DNA of 64,000 nucleotides from Solen grandis (taxonomy: Eukaryota; Mollusca; Bivalvia; Adapedonta; Solenidae), in NCBI GenBank assembly GCA_021229015.1, contig CM037777.1:65116219-65180218 (forward strand), read 5' to 3'. Under the pieces are notes generated by a model. The model had not been told where the DNA came from. It searched no databases and was given only the letters and a program-made list of their open reading frames with translations. The number at the start of each line of letters is the position of its first letter. The stretch's first letter is position 1. Made by a program: the position numbers and the translations under genes. Below are positions 1-15,448 of this stretch, piece after piece.

Positions 1-138
1 AAGAAATAATTGAGATATTGTGAGAAATAGTACCAGCCAATGAGAGAATTTCCCCTAACGCATAGTCGTATTAACGATTCAACTCAACTTGTTTTACAAC
101 TTTTTGCCATTGTCTAGTAGTCTGTTACCCGAAATCAG

Positions 139-735
139 ATGTTAAATAGATCCCACATAATACAGATGTTAAACAAATCCCACATAAGATACATGTTAGA
201 CAGATGTTAAACAGATCCCACATATGACAGATGTTAAACAGATCCCACATAAGATAGATGTTAAACAGATGTTAAACAGATCCCACATAAGACAGATGTT
301 AAACAGATCCCATATGAGATAGCTGTTAAACAGATCCCACATAAAACAGATGTTAAACAGATACCACATAAGACAGATGTTAAACAAATCCCACATAAGA
401 TACATGTTAAACAGATGTTAAACAGATCCCACATATGACAGATGTTAAACAGATCCCACATAAGATAGATGTTAAACAGATCCCACAAAAGACAGATGTT
501 AAACAGATCCCACATAAGATAGATGTTAAACAGATGTTAACAGATCCCACATAAGATAGATGTTAAACAGATCCCACATAAGATAGATTTTACACAGATG
601 TTAAACAGATGTTAACAGATCCCACATAAGATAGATGTTAAACAGATGTTAAACAGATCCCACATAAGACAGAAAGTTAAACAAATCCCACATAAAATGT
701 TTAAACAGATCCACATAAGATAGATGTTAAACAGA
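139..735. repeat. 27-bp minisatellite array
   Basis: A tandem array with a core of about 27 bases built on GATGTTAAACAGATCCCACA followed by TAAGA or close variants. Some units carry an extra ATGTTAAACAG insertion, and the units degrade towards 740. It encodes only repetitive, shifting reading frames and no recognisable protein. The first 138 bases show nothing I recognise. Confidence 0.93.
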
Positions 736-740
736 TATTT

Positions 741-4388
<3,648 letters not shown>

Positions 4389-7090
4389 CATAGGCATATG
4401 AAAATCATTGAAATCAAAATTTCAGTATGTGAGGGATATGCCGTTAAATTTTCATGGTCCTGAGACCCTTGCAACATATAGAAATTAAGGCGTAGAAAAG
4501 AAAAACAGAATAAATTCCTGCCTTTAACTTGCTTTTGTATGGCCCTAACTTCAATGCACTTTGAAACCGTGGAGGATATGGCAAAAATAACTGAAAATCA
4601 TTTTTTATATCAATTTAAATTAATTTGGGCTATTTCTATAATCTATGTAACAAATCTAATTTATTGAAAATGTTTACAATTCGATTTCCACATGTTTCGG
4701 TCTAGCTTAGAGGTTTTCAAGATATAAGTAATGACTGAACTTAACATTTTTCCGGAAATGGAAGTGACATTGTTCTATAGGATCACATGATGCACCTTCA
4801 GTAAAAATTCATGCAAATGAAACAAAAAATAAGGCCTTCAGATCTTAAAAAACGTTTAATTTAAGAAAATTAACTTTTACCTTATAAGGTCACATGACGT
4901 CATATGAAAATTTTTTACAGAATGTGTATGTTACGAATATATTCAGTCCAAATAATAGCTTTCTATCTTATCTGGAAGTGATTTTATACGCATTTGAAAT
5001 TGACGTCAATGGGTCGATCTTGGATTAGCCATTAAATCCTTGCTTTTTCAAATTTGGAAAAACGGAGGCCGGTTGGCACATCTAGAGCATAACATACACA
5101 TTCTGTAAAATTTTGATGAAAATCCGTCCTGAAATAATGGCTGTAGACCGCGTATAAACTTGTGTAGACAACGTCAAGTTTGATATCAAATGACGTTAAT
5201 CCTCACTGAATAGATATAAGTCTTAAAGACTAATATTCAGTCCAAATATCAACTCTCTAAATCATCTGGAAGCGATTTTATACGTTTTTGAAATTTAACG
5301 TCAATGGTTCGAATCTTGGATTCGCCATAGAACCATTACCTTTTCGAATTTGGAAAACCGGACCCGAGATGCACAACTACAGCCAAACAAACACATTCTT
5401 TGAAATTTTGATGAAAATCGATCCAAAAATAATGGCTGTACACCGCGTAAAACCTTTTTGTCCTGACGTCAAATCTGACGTAATATAACGTAACATTAAT
5501 ATGAAATTGATTGCATTCTAAAGCTCATGGATTGATGTATATACAATTAAATTCCCATGGTCCTGGGAACTTAACAACATATTTAAATTAATACGTAAAC
5601 CTCAGAAATTCTTTTTGACCTTATGACGTCATATAATATATTAAAAAATTTGAGTCAATGGTTCGAATCTTGGATTCGCCATAAAACCTTTGCATTTTCG
5701 AATTTGGAAAAACAGACACCGGAATGCACAACCAGAGTGTAACATACACATTCTGTGAAATTTTGATGAAAATCGGCCCAGAAATAATGGCTGTAGACCG
5801 CATACAAACATTTTTAGATGACGTCAGGTTTGACGTCAAAACACGTCATAGTCAAATGAAAATGCATGAAATGCAAAATGTTCTATCTGAAGCATATGCT
5901 ATTAAATTTTCAAGCTGCTCGAACGTTTTCAACATATAAAAATTAACATGTAAAATTTAGAAATTATATTTCACCTCATGACGTCATATGACGTCATACG
6001 ACATTCATCTTCTTAAAATATATGTAAAACCTAGAGATTTATATTCTGTCCAAATATCATTTTTCTAGCTCATCTTTCAGCGATTTTATACGCATTTGAA
6101 ATTTGACGTCATTTGTTCGAATCTTTGATTCGCCATAAAACTTTTGTATTTTCGAAATTTGAAAAACGAACACCGGGATGCACAACTAGAGCGTAACATA
6201 CACATTCTGTGAAATTTTAATGAAAATCGGTCCAGAAATAATGGCTGTAGACCACGTACGAACATTTTAAGACGACGTCAAGTTTGACGTCAAAACACGT
6301 CATAGTCAAATGAATATAATTGAAATGCAAAATGTTCTATCTGCAGCATATGCTATTAACGCATTAAACATATAAAAATTAACATGTAAAATTTACAAAT
6401 TACATTTCACCTCATGACGTCATACGACATTCATCTTCTAGGAATATAAAGGAAACCTAGAGATTTATATTCTGTCCAAATATCATTTTTCTAGCTCATC
6501 TGTAAGCGATTTTATACGCATTTGAAATTTGACGTCATTTGTTCGAATCTTGGATTCGCCATAGAACCATTGCCTTTTCGAATTCGGAAAACGGACACAG
6601 GATGCACAACTAGAGCCTTACATATACATTCTGTGAAATTTTGATGAAAATCGGTACAGAAATAATGGCTGTAGATCGCGTACAAACATTTTCACCTGGC
6701 GTCAAATCTGACGTTATTTGACGTCATATGAATATGAAATTTATCGCATCTGAAAGGTCATGGTATGAAATATAAGCCATAAAATGTTCATTGTTCTGGG
6801 CCAATGGCAACACATTGAAATTAACACAAATATAAGAGGAAGAAAAAAAAGAATAAGAACTAGAAATTTCGTTTGTTGAACAAACGATAGGACTTTCTGC
6901 CCTGCACAATTCGTAGTTAAACATCTTGGGATGTCAGACAATCTTGAAATGACATGCACCTGTAGAAGATATCAATCTATATGTTTAAAAACTATGGAGA
7001 TCAGTACAGAAGTATCAGCTGTAGAGCATATACTTGTTGACAATGTCAGTTGAATGTCTGGTGACGTCAGACGAAAATTATCACTGCATT
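4389..7090. repeat. TGACGTCA-rich tandem repeat array, part 1
   Basis: Successive units of roughly 300-650 bases share an ordered set of motifs: a block near TTTTATACGCATTTGAAATT, then GGTTCGAATCTTGGATTCGCC-like sequence, then CATTCTGTGAAATTTTGATG, then AATAATGGCTGTAGACCGCG, then one to three TGACGTCA palindromes. The GGCTGTAGACCGCG-type motif occurs near 5140, 5438, 5789, 6244 and 6666. Several units keep a related 65-70 residue reading frame (for example 5288-5488), but frames break between units. I read this as a mobile or satellite-like repeat family, not a gene. Confidence 0.8.
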
Positions 7091-8090
7091 GCAAAAGTCG
7101 TTGTTTTAATTTTTCCCCATTAATATTTCATGACCGTAGTTACTTTGCATCACATAAAAATTAATGCATAAAAGAGTGGAGGGAAATGGTGTCCTCCAAG
7201 GTTCAATGCCAGGCCTTCCTCTTTTTGCATGCAGAAATTATTATTTTCAATTTAACTTTCTTATATAAAGCCTAATTTTAAAATGCTAGGTACCATTCAA
7301 AAGGTCTTCAAATTATCTACATTTCATATGCTTTATGTATTAACTTATTGTTAACAGTTATCGAGATAAAAACGGCTAATCCTTGAGAAAACACCAAATA
7401 TCAAGTCAAAATTATGTCCATGTCATATGGTTTTTGCACCATAACTTTGTCATTACTGAACTGATTTTCAAATGCTGCATACCTATTGAAAGGTACAAAT
7501 GTGCTCTAAAACACTTGTTCATATTGTTATTTAAAAAAATCAATATCAACATGACAAAGACGTTAAGAATAACTGCAGAAAAGTAAGACAAAATGGTTAT
7601 TGCGATCTATTATTTTTCTAATAACTTTCTTCAGTGAAGTCTAATTTTATAATGCTGGGTACCATTTGAAAGGACTTCAGTTCTCTACATATCGTACGCT
7701 TTATGTATGAACTTATGTTTACCTGTTTTCGAGATATAAGCTGTTAAACCTCGAGAAAACCGCAAATTTGCAATAGAAAAAATAGTCATTTCTGATTCGA
7801 TCTTAAAATGCTGCACATCAGCAGAAAGATAAGAATGTGCTCTAAAATATTTGCTCATATTATTATCAACAAAAATCAATACTTTACGCGATATCAGTTG
7901 TGAAATGCTGTTGGGGTCACTACATATTTAGTTTTCCCGCCATAACTAAACTGTTTCAAGCCTGATCTTCAAAAACCGGATGGTATCTGAAAGGTCTTTT
8001 TGAAAGCACTATATATATAATACCCATAGTCTCTTGATAGAATATATATTTCGTTTTTGAGATATGAAGCTCCAAAGAAAAGAAGATGGC
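7091..8090. repeat. Diverged repeat units within the array
   Basis: Two units about 370 bases apart share the phrase GGTACCATT(C/T)(A/G)AAAGG(T/A)CTTCA at about 7288 and 7656, followed by matching text through the ACATGCTTTATGTAT-like and GAGATA-containing segments. No TGACGTCA-dense blocks occur except near 7060. No coding function is evident; the short ORFs at 7383-7586 and 7685-7879 lie inside the repeat. Confidence 0.6.
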
Positions 8091-8720
8091 CCTAAATCGC
8101 TCACCTGAGAAACATTGTTCTCAATGGCCTACTTTTTGACCCCAAATAAACTTGTTCAAGCTTTCATGCTAATAAACATTCTGACCAAGTTTGGTGATGA
8201 TTGGATCATAAATATGGCTTCTAGAGTGTAAACAAGATTTTACATCAATTTGACCTCGTAACTTTTTGACCCAACGTGACCCAGTTTCGAACTTGTTCAA
8301 GCTTTCATGCAGATAAACATTTTGATAACGTTTGCTGAAGATTGGATCAAAAATATGGCCTAGTTAAAAAAAAACAAAATTTTTTTTGACTTAGTGACCT
8401 AGTTTGTTACCCCACATGACCGAGTTTCGTACTTGTCCAAGCTCTCATGCAGATTAACATTCTGGCCAAGTCTGGTAAAAATTGGCTTAAAAATATGGCC
8501 TCTAGAGTGTAAACAGAATTTTACTTTAAATTGACCTATTTTTGGACCTCATGATATACCTTTTGAACCCACATGGCCCAGTTTCGAACTTGCCATTAAA
8601 TATTCTGACCAAGTTTGGTGAAGAATGTTTAAAAACTGTGGCCTCAATAATGTTAACTGTTGACGACGGACGAAGCGGCATTACAATAACTTCGTGCTCA
8701 GGTGAGCTATAAACGATATT
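8090..8720. repeat. About 140-bp tandem units ending in CTCAGGTGAGCT
   Basis: Repeated sentences such as GACCAAGTTTGGTGA, AAATATGGCCTCTAGAGTGT and CAGTTTCGAACTTGT-CAAGC recur about every 140 bases (near 8150, 8290 and 8430). The segment starts near CGCTCACCTGAG and ends near GCTCAGGTGAGC, so the ends are inverted relative to each other. That suggests a nonautonomous element carrying internal tandem repeats, inserted into the surrounding array. No coding sequence is seen. Confidence 0.7.
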
Positions 8721-11700
8721 TGACATATGAGCTTGACCTTTCATATTTTCCGGAAACGTAAGTTACCATTCACAATGGAACACGTATCTGCACATGTTGT
8801 GAAAAAAATATGCAAATAGGTCTAAAAGTAGCTCCTGTAGGGCTAAAAACCACTATTTTTAAATCAAATGTTTGGTAATTTTGACGTCATATGACGTCGA
8901 ATTTCTCATCATGTAAAGTAAACCTCAGGATACAGATGCTTTCCAAATTTCAGCTTTCTAGCACATCTAGAAGCGAAGTTATGCTTAAATGAATTTTGAC
9001 GTTTTTGGTTCGAATCTTGGTTCAGCCATAGTTTCCAGGTCTTTTCATTTTCAAATATGGAAGAAGTATGCACATCTAGGACCTAATGTACTCATTCTGA
9101 AAAAAAATCATGAAGATCCGTCAAAAAATGTAGGCTGTAGACCGCGAAAAACTTTTGTTGCAGTTTTCAGTATTGACGTCATTTGACGTCACTGAAAATT
9201 AAAACACTGCAGCTCGAAAGTGATTCTATTTTGCTGATCATTGTAAAAAAATTGAACGTTCTATCCCAACGGTAACCTTGTTTAATTACACCCCCAAAAG
9301 AAGGAAAAAAGAATGTTTGCTTTGCAATTATGACGTCATATGACGTTATGTGACGTCGTACTTCTCAGCATGCAAAGGAAACCTCAGGATACAGATGCTG
9401 TCCAAATTTCAGGTTTCTAGTACCTCTGGAAGCGAAGTTATGCTTAAACATCTAGGACCTAATGTTCACATTCTGTGAAAATTTCATGAAGATTCGTCGG
9501 CTGTAGACCGCGAACAACTTTTTGTAGTAGTTTTCAGTCATATGACGTCACTTATAGTTGAAACAATGCAGATCGATAGGGACTCTTTTTAGCTGATCAC
9601 TGGAACAATTTGAAGACTCTATCTCAATTATAACTTTGTTTAATTACAACCTCAAAAGGAGGAAAAAAAGAATAATAAGAAGAAGAAATGTACATGTACA
9701 TATTCAAAGCCAATGTCAAATGAGACTAAGAGACCTATTTTCTGACAAAATATCAACTTTGTATCTCATATAGGGCCGATTGTATAAGCATTTTAAAGAA
9801 GACGTCCTTATTCGAATCTTGGATTCGCACTTACAACTTAGACTTTTTGATTTTTGAAAAACTGCACCGGGATACACAAAAATAACCTATTATGCACATT
9901 CTGTGAAAATTTGATGAAAATCGGCGCATTAATAATGGCTCTGGACCGTGTACAAACCTTTGTAGCATATTTCAAATGTGACGTCATATGACGTCATAAA
10001 CCTATGAAAATCTTTGATATCGAAATTTCAGATTCTAAAGAAAAAGTACTTAAATTTTAATTGCTTTTTGACCATTTTAACATATAAAAATGTTCCTGCA
10101 AATATTAGAAATATATTTATGTAAAATGACGTCACGTGACATTTTCACAATTTTTTTTAATACTTATAAATATCAATTCACTGACAAAATTTCAACTTTC
10201 TATCTCAAATAGGACCGATTTTATAAGCATTTAAAAATTTGACGTCCTTGGTTCGAAACTTGGATTCGCCTTTGTACCTTGGATTTCTTTTAATTTTGAA
10301 AAACGGGCACCGCGATGCACAACTATATCCTAATTTACACTTTCAGTGAAATTTTTATGAAAATCAGTTGTGACGTCACATGACGTTCATTTTTACAAAA
10401 TCGTTCAGACATCCAGAGACCTATATACTGATCAAATATTAACCTTCTATCTCATATAGGACCGATTTTATAAGCATTTGAAAATTTTCGACCTTGGTTC
10501 GAATCTTGGATTCTCCATAGAACCAAGGCCCTTTCAAATTTTGAAAAACGGACACCGGGATGCACAACTACACCTTAATATACACCTTCGGTGAAAATTG
10601 GATGCAAATCGGTTCATAAACAATGGCTGTAGACCGCGTACAAACTTTTGTAGCATATGTCAAGTGTGACGTCATATGACCTCATAGGCATATGAAAACT
10701 GTAGAATTCAAATTAACTTCGTTTGAAACAAAAGTCATATTATTTTCATTTCCATGGACCTTTTGAACATATAGAAATTATCTTGTAAATATAGGAAATA
10801 GATTTTCATGTAATGACGTCATGTGACGTCACATGACGTTCATTTTCACAAAATCGTTCAGGCATTCAGAGACCTACAAACTGACAAAATATCAACGTTC
10901 TATCTCAAATACGACCGATTTTATAAGCATTTGAAAATTTACGACCTTGATTCGAATTTTGGATTCGCTATAGAACCTTGGTCTTTCGAATTTTGAAAAA
11001 CGGACACCGGGATGCACAACTACATATTAATATACACATTCTGTGAAATTTTGTTGAAAATCGGTTCATAACCAATGGCTGTAGACCGCGAACAAACTTT
11101 TGTAGTAGTTTTCAGCTATGACGTCATATGACGTCACTAATAGTTGAAACAATGCAGATCGAAAGGGACTCTATTTAGCTGATCACTGAAACAATTTGAA
11201 GACTCTATCTCAATTGTAACTTTGTTTAATTACAACCTCAAAAGGAGGAAAAAAAGAATAATAAGAAGAAGAACTAGATGTCATTCGTCAAAACGAATGA
11301 TAGGACTTTCTGCAAGCTGTGTTAATGCAAAATGCAGGAGATAGAAGTTTCATGTAATGACTCACCTCTGGTAGTATTTCATGTTCATGCTGAACAATTG
11401 TAAGTAGCAGTAGTAGTAGTATGCTTATGACGTCATATGACCTCACGACTCAAAATATATGCAGAAATTATGCAGAACTGCAAACTGTGTAAGTTTCAAC
11501 TTTCTATCTCATCCCGAAGTTCTTTAACCCTAAAATGAAATTTTTGGTCCTATGTTTGAATCTTATTTCAGCCACAATACTTCGGTTTTTCGGAATTAAG
11601 GTTAGCTGACAAAATATTCACACCTTAGTTTCAAGATGTACCATCTGTAAAAGTTTGAAGAAAATATTATCATAAATGGCGGCTGTATAGCGCGAAAACC

Positions 11701-12428
11701 ATTTTTCAATATTTTTAGCTCTGACGTCACGTGATGTCATTGGGTGCTGAAAAGCGCATACTTTACTGTCATAACTCTGAAATTTTCATTATTCTGAACA
11801 ACTGGCATCATGTCGAAATCATTGCCCTAAAATAAAAATTAAGAAGAATGCTTATGACGTCAAGTGACGTCATGTGACGTTTATTTTCACAAAATGTTTA
11901 AGACTCCCAGAGACCTATATACTGACCAAATATCACTTTTCTATCTCAAATAAATCCGATTTTATAAGCATTTAAAAATTTACGACCTTGGTTTGAATCT
12001 TGAATTCGCAATAGAACCATGGACTTTTCAAATATTGAAAAACGGACATCGAGATGCACAACTAGAACTTAATATACACATTCTGTGAAAATTTAATGAA
12101 AATCGGTTCATAAACAATGGCTGTAGACCGCGTACAAACTTTTGTTGCATATTTCAAGTGTGACGTCATATGACGTCATAGGCATAAGAAAATCATAGAA
12201 ATCAAAATTTCAGCCTTTCAAGCATGTGTCTTTAAATTTTCATTGCCCTTCGACAATTTCAACATATAGAAATATTCTTGTTAATATTAGAAATACATTA
12301 TCATATAATGACGTCACGTGACGTCATATGTCATTTATTTTCACAAAATGTTTAAAACTTCTAGAGACCTATATACTGACTAAATATCAACTTTCTATCT
12401 TATAGGAAAGTTTTAATAAAAATTTTTT
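8721..12428. repeat. TGACGTCA-rich tandem repeat array, part 2
   Basis: The same family as 4389-7090. The (G)GCTGTAGACCGCG-type landmark recurs near 9133, 9489, 9937, 10625, 11077, 11681 and 12119. TGACGTCA or TGACGTCATATGACGTCA clusters lie at about 8885, 9330, 9980, 10125, 10665, 10815, 11118, 11427, 11850, 12160 and 12310. The array runs into the assembly gap, so its true length is unknown. A short frame at 8989-9186 is related to the part 1 frames. Confidence 0.8.
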
Positions 12429-12528
12429 NNNNNNNNNNNNNNNNNNNNNNNNNNNNNNNNNNNNNNNNNNNNNNNNNNNNNNNNNNNNNNNNNNNNNNNN
12501 NNNNNNNNNNNNNNNNNNNNNNNNNNNN
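12429..12528. other. Assembly gap (100 N)
   Basis: Exactly 100 N, the conventional length for a gap of unknown size. It separates the repeat array from the last coding exon of receptor unit 1 and removes that exon's 5' part, including the first tyrosine expected for its ITAM-like motif. Confidence 1.
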
Positions 12529-12530
12529 AG

Positions 12531-12662
12531 GGATTGAGTTACAGGGACAACACAGAGGGAGCATATTCCCAGCTGTTTACAGACAGAAAGCCTGCTGTAA
12601 ATGCAGCTTCTGATTCTGTCGATGGGCATGGCTACACAAATCTGGCAAACAGACTTAATTAA
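12531..12662 (+). CDS. Receptor unit 1, partial terminal exon (cytoplasmic tail)
   Basis: A 43-residue open frame ends in TAA at 12660-12662. It matches the end of the unit 2 receptor at 31 of 43 residues by my count, keeping DNTEGAYS, ASDSVD and a final YTNLxNRLN. Two YxxL motifs, YSQL and YTNL, are visible. The residues GL at the left edge follow AG, compatible with a Q codon as in the unit 2 YQGL, so the first half of the ITAM-like pair probably sits in the N gap. The remaining upstream exons must lie beyond the gap or outside the window. I infer a tandem paralogue of the unit 2 receptor, transcribed in the same direction. Whether it is functional cannot be judged from one exon. Confidence 0.85.
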   Translation, partial: GLSYRDNTEGAYSQLFTDRKPAVNAASDSVDGHGYTNLANRLN

Positions 12663-14220
12663 TCCAGCTGTATTTATATAGCAGTCTTATAGTCTCGGTA
12701 GCCATTCACTAAGTTACAAAGCACCGACATACGAGTATAGTGTTTGGTCGGTTAGAGTAATGTCCCATCAAGAGTAGTTTAGTCAGTAGGGGACTTATAT
12801 TCATGAGACAGGTACAAACTACTTTTTAAACATATAATGTATACATGTATTGCTATCTAAACTTAATATGAATTTGTAGAACTAAGCTTAATTTATAACA
12901 CATATATGTTAATGTATATTAGGTAATCATTAGACGTTATACTATACTAATTATATATTATATATTTATATAGGGATTATATGTTTATTGCAATGTTAAG
13001 CCACTATAAGCCACTATAAGCACTATTCCACTATAAGCGTGATAGGAAGACAAAATAAACATTTTCGAGTAAATGCATTTTCTATGGCTACATGTGAAAC
13101 AATGAGCGATCTAACCATGACTACAGTTCATTTCGTACAATCTCTGTACTTTAATGTAAAGATATTATGAATAATGTACTCTAGACTATATGTGTGTTTA
13201 TATGGTAGAAGGTCATGGTATGACATACCTGAATAAGCACAATATCTATAATATGCATGTATTTTACTATGTATTATCAGTAAATGTTTTACTTGTAATT
13301 ATGATATAGTTTCAGAGATGAAAAATGTAACTATTTAGATAACTGAACACAAATACCATACCCCCTTTTTTTCCATGTAAATATTTATTAGTCAACGAAC
13401 ATGACGTTTGTGTCCCCAAGTTGTGTATCATACTTATTGTTCTATTTGTTTCTTGTTTTGACATTATCGTGACGCAATCTAAATATGTCTTAATACCAGC
13501 GATTATATGTAATTTCCATTGACGTCCAATAAAGATACACTTATCGCAATTTGATGACCTACCAATATGGTTCATGGTTTATACTGAAATGCTGAGAGTC
13601 TTGAAAATGATGGACAAGTTTTATCTGTACAAGTATGTATATTCTTTCGATGTGAGATATTTATATGAATCAGAAGAACATAAATAAAACAGTAAAAAAG
13701 AAAACTTGTGAATATCTTCTTATCAAGGAGCCATCTGGACAAACGTGTATCTTACCCACCGATAAATTAATCAGAGCAGTTATCAGATTAGTTTTGGTAG
13801 TGACATGCTGGATTTCCTGCTTGATTAGATGAAATATCCTATTTATTTTCCGTAAATTGTAAATAAATATGTCGCTCTGTTTTCAACTTCTAAAAATGTT
13901 TAATATTATCTTCCGATCCTAACCGTGCCCTTAACCTTGTGCATAGCAATAAGTAATCTGGTAGTCATATTAAAGTCTCAAAACGCATTTTCGTTTCGAC
14001 TTTAGCAATGAAAATGTGTGAACACTTGAAATTTGCATGTCATTGATTGAAGAGATAAATGCGTTTTCAAGTGATTTCTGTGAACACAGAATTTTTCAAT
14101 AATGGTATTGTTTACTTAGATTTACTATAACAAATCGATTTCACATAAACATACATATACTACTGGAACGGAAACATCGTGTTAAATTTAAAACACAATG
14201 CAGTTAGTCAATTACAATAA
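12663..14220 (+). other. 3' flank of unit 1, duplicated elsewhere in the window
   Basis: No coding sequence. 12663-12840 is recognisably homologous to 50870-51030 behind the unit 2 stop codon (shared ACCGACATAC, GGCTAGAGTAAT-like and TATTCATGA words), so it is likely 3'UTR. AATAAA-type signals occur near 13052 and 13684. 13380-13900 matches 57577-57900 (shared CATGACGTTTGTGTCC and CTTGATxAGAT words), which marks a duplicated intergenic block. Confidence 0.65.
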
Positions 14221-14221
14221 A

Positions 14222-14475
14222 TATTTAGAGCGTCTGCCCCGTAACAGATAGTTTATAGTTCGATCTCCGGCCGCCATAAACACAAGTCGTTAAAATAGGT
14301 CTGATGAATACCTATCACATGTGCTTGGCACTCAGCCTATAATGATATTGTCTAGTAACAAGATAATGTGGTTGCATGTTGTATCAGGCAAGGTATTGCA
14401 GTGAGCATTATATCTGTCCATATAGCAAAACGTCCCATAATGACAAAAATACTGTCAATAGGACGTTAAAAGTTA
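14222..14475 (+). mobile_element. Diverged tRNA-derived SINE
   Basis: It has a box-B-like TAGTTCGATCTCCGG about 40 bases in, then a tail with ACTGTCAATAGGACGTTAAA, the same tail grammar (ACTGTC...CGTTAAAC) seen in the other SINEs here. A homologous copy sits at the equivalent intergenic position, 58080-58322, so the insertion predates duplication of the gene unit. Confidence 0.6.
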
Positions 14476-15411
14476 TCGTTGCAAAAATGTCGTTATCATT
14501 AGGGCATATACATATGTATTTCATTAAATAACCTATGTTTCAAAACGATCTCATAAGGATACTTACCGTACATAGAAACTCGTGAAATGTAGATAAGAAA
14601 TATATTATCAAGACACAAAGAAATTCTTTTCTCGAAAAAGACTTGATCACCTCTCCTTAAAAAAAGAAAAGAAAACAGTTTACTTATGTCAGCTAAAATC
14701 ATCTAGTTTAAACTTTTGAAACTGTACAGTTTAAGTTTCATCGCAGTGTTTAAACTACCACATCTATATGTACACGAAGTTACTGCAGCAAAGAAGACTA
14801 ATACAATCAATAATAAGAGTTAGTGTTTATTGCATGAACACGTTTGTATTTCTTTGAAGTCGCGCATGAGGTAAATTTATGAAAGCAATAAATATTGTTT
14901 TTCGAATGTTTATTTGCCTGTAGAGTGGGTATAAGCCGTGTAGAGTGGGTTAACGACTTGTAAAAATTATGAACGGAGCGATAGCGAACAACGGACTCGA
15001 ACAATAAAGGTAGTTGGGGCTTTCTCAAACTTTCTTATGTGTTCATAGATAGTACCAACAAAATATAGCTGTTTCAAGCCCTTTTCAAACATGATAACAT
15101 CCAGGAAATGATCAATCTTGATCAGTGTACTGTTATGTATTAAACCACAGTAATCAGAGATCAGGTACATATAATTCGCCCCCGTGATGTAATTATTCGC
15201 ACCTGAACAAGAAACCTGTGGTTAGATTAATAACAAAACAAAGATCCATTGATTATTTTGATTCTTATCCGACATTCATAAATTTTCATCCGCACTTTTT
15301 TTCTTGAAAGGCGGAACCTACAGGACAATTAACGTCTGTCTTCAGTCCTCTCTGAATATTCAAATGACCATAAAAGACGTATGTATGTGTGTCAACAATT
15401 CTTTAAGTACA

Positions 15412-15448
<37 letters not shown>

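Noticed and set aside
196..515. Minus-strand ORFs reading MWDLFNIC repeats
   Set aside because: Open frame is a by-product of a 27-bp minisatellite whose length is a multiple of three; no start context or domain.
1..740. CRISPR array from regularly repeated units
   Set aside because: Units are contiguous and nearly identical with no unique spacers, and the window is animal DNA.
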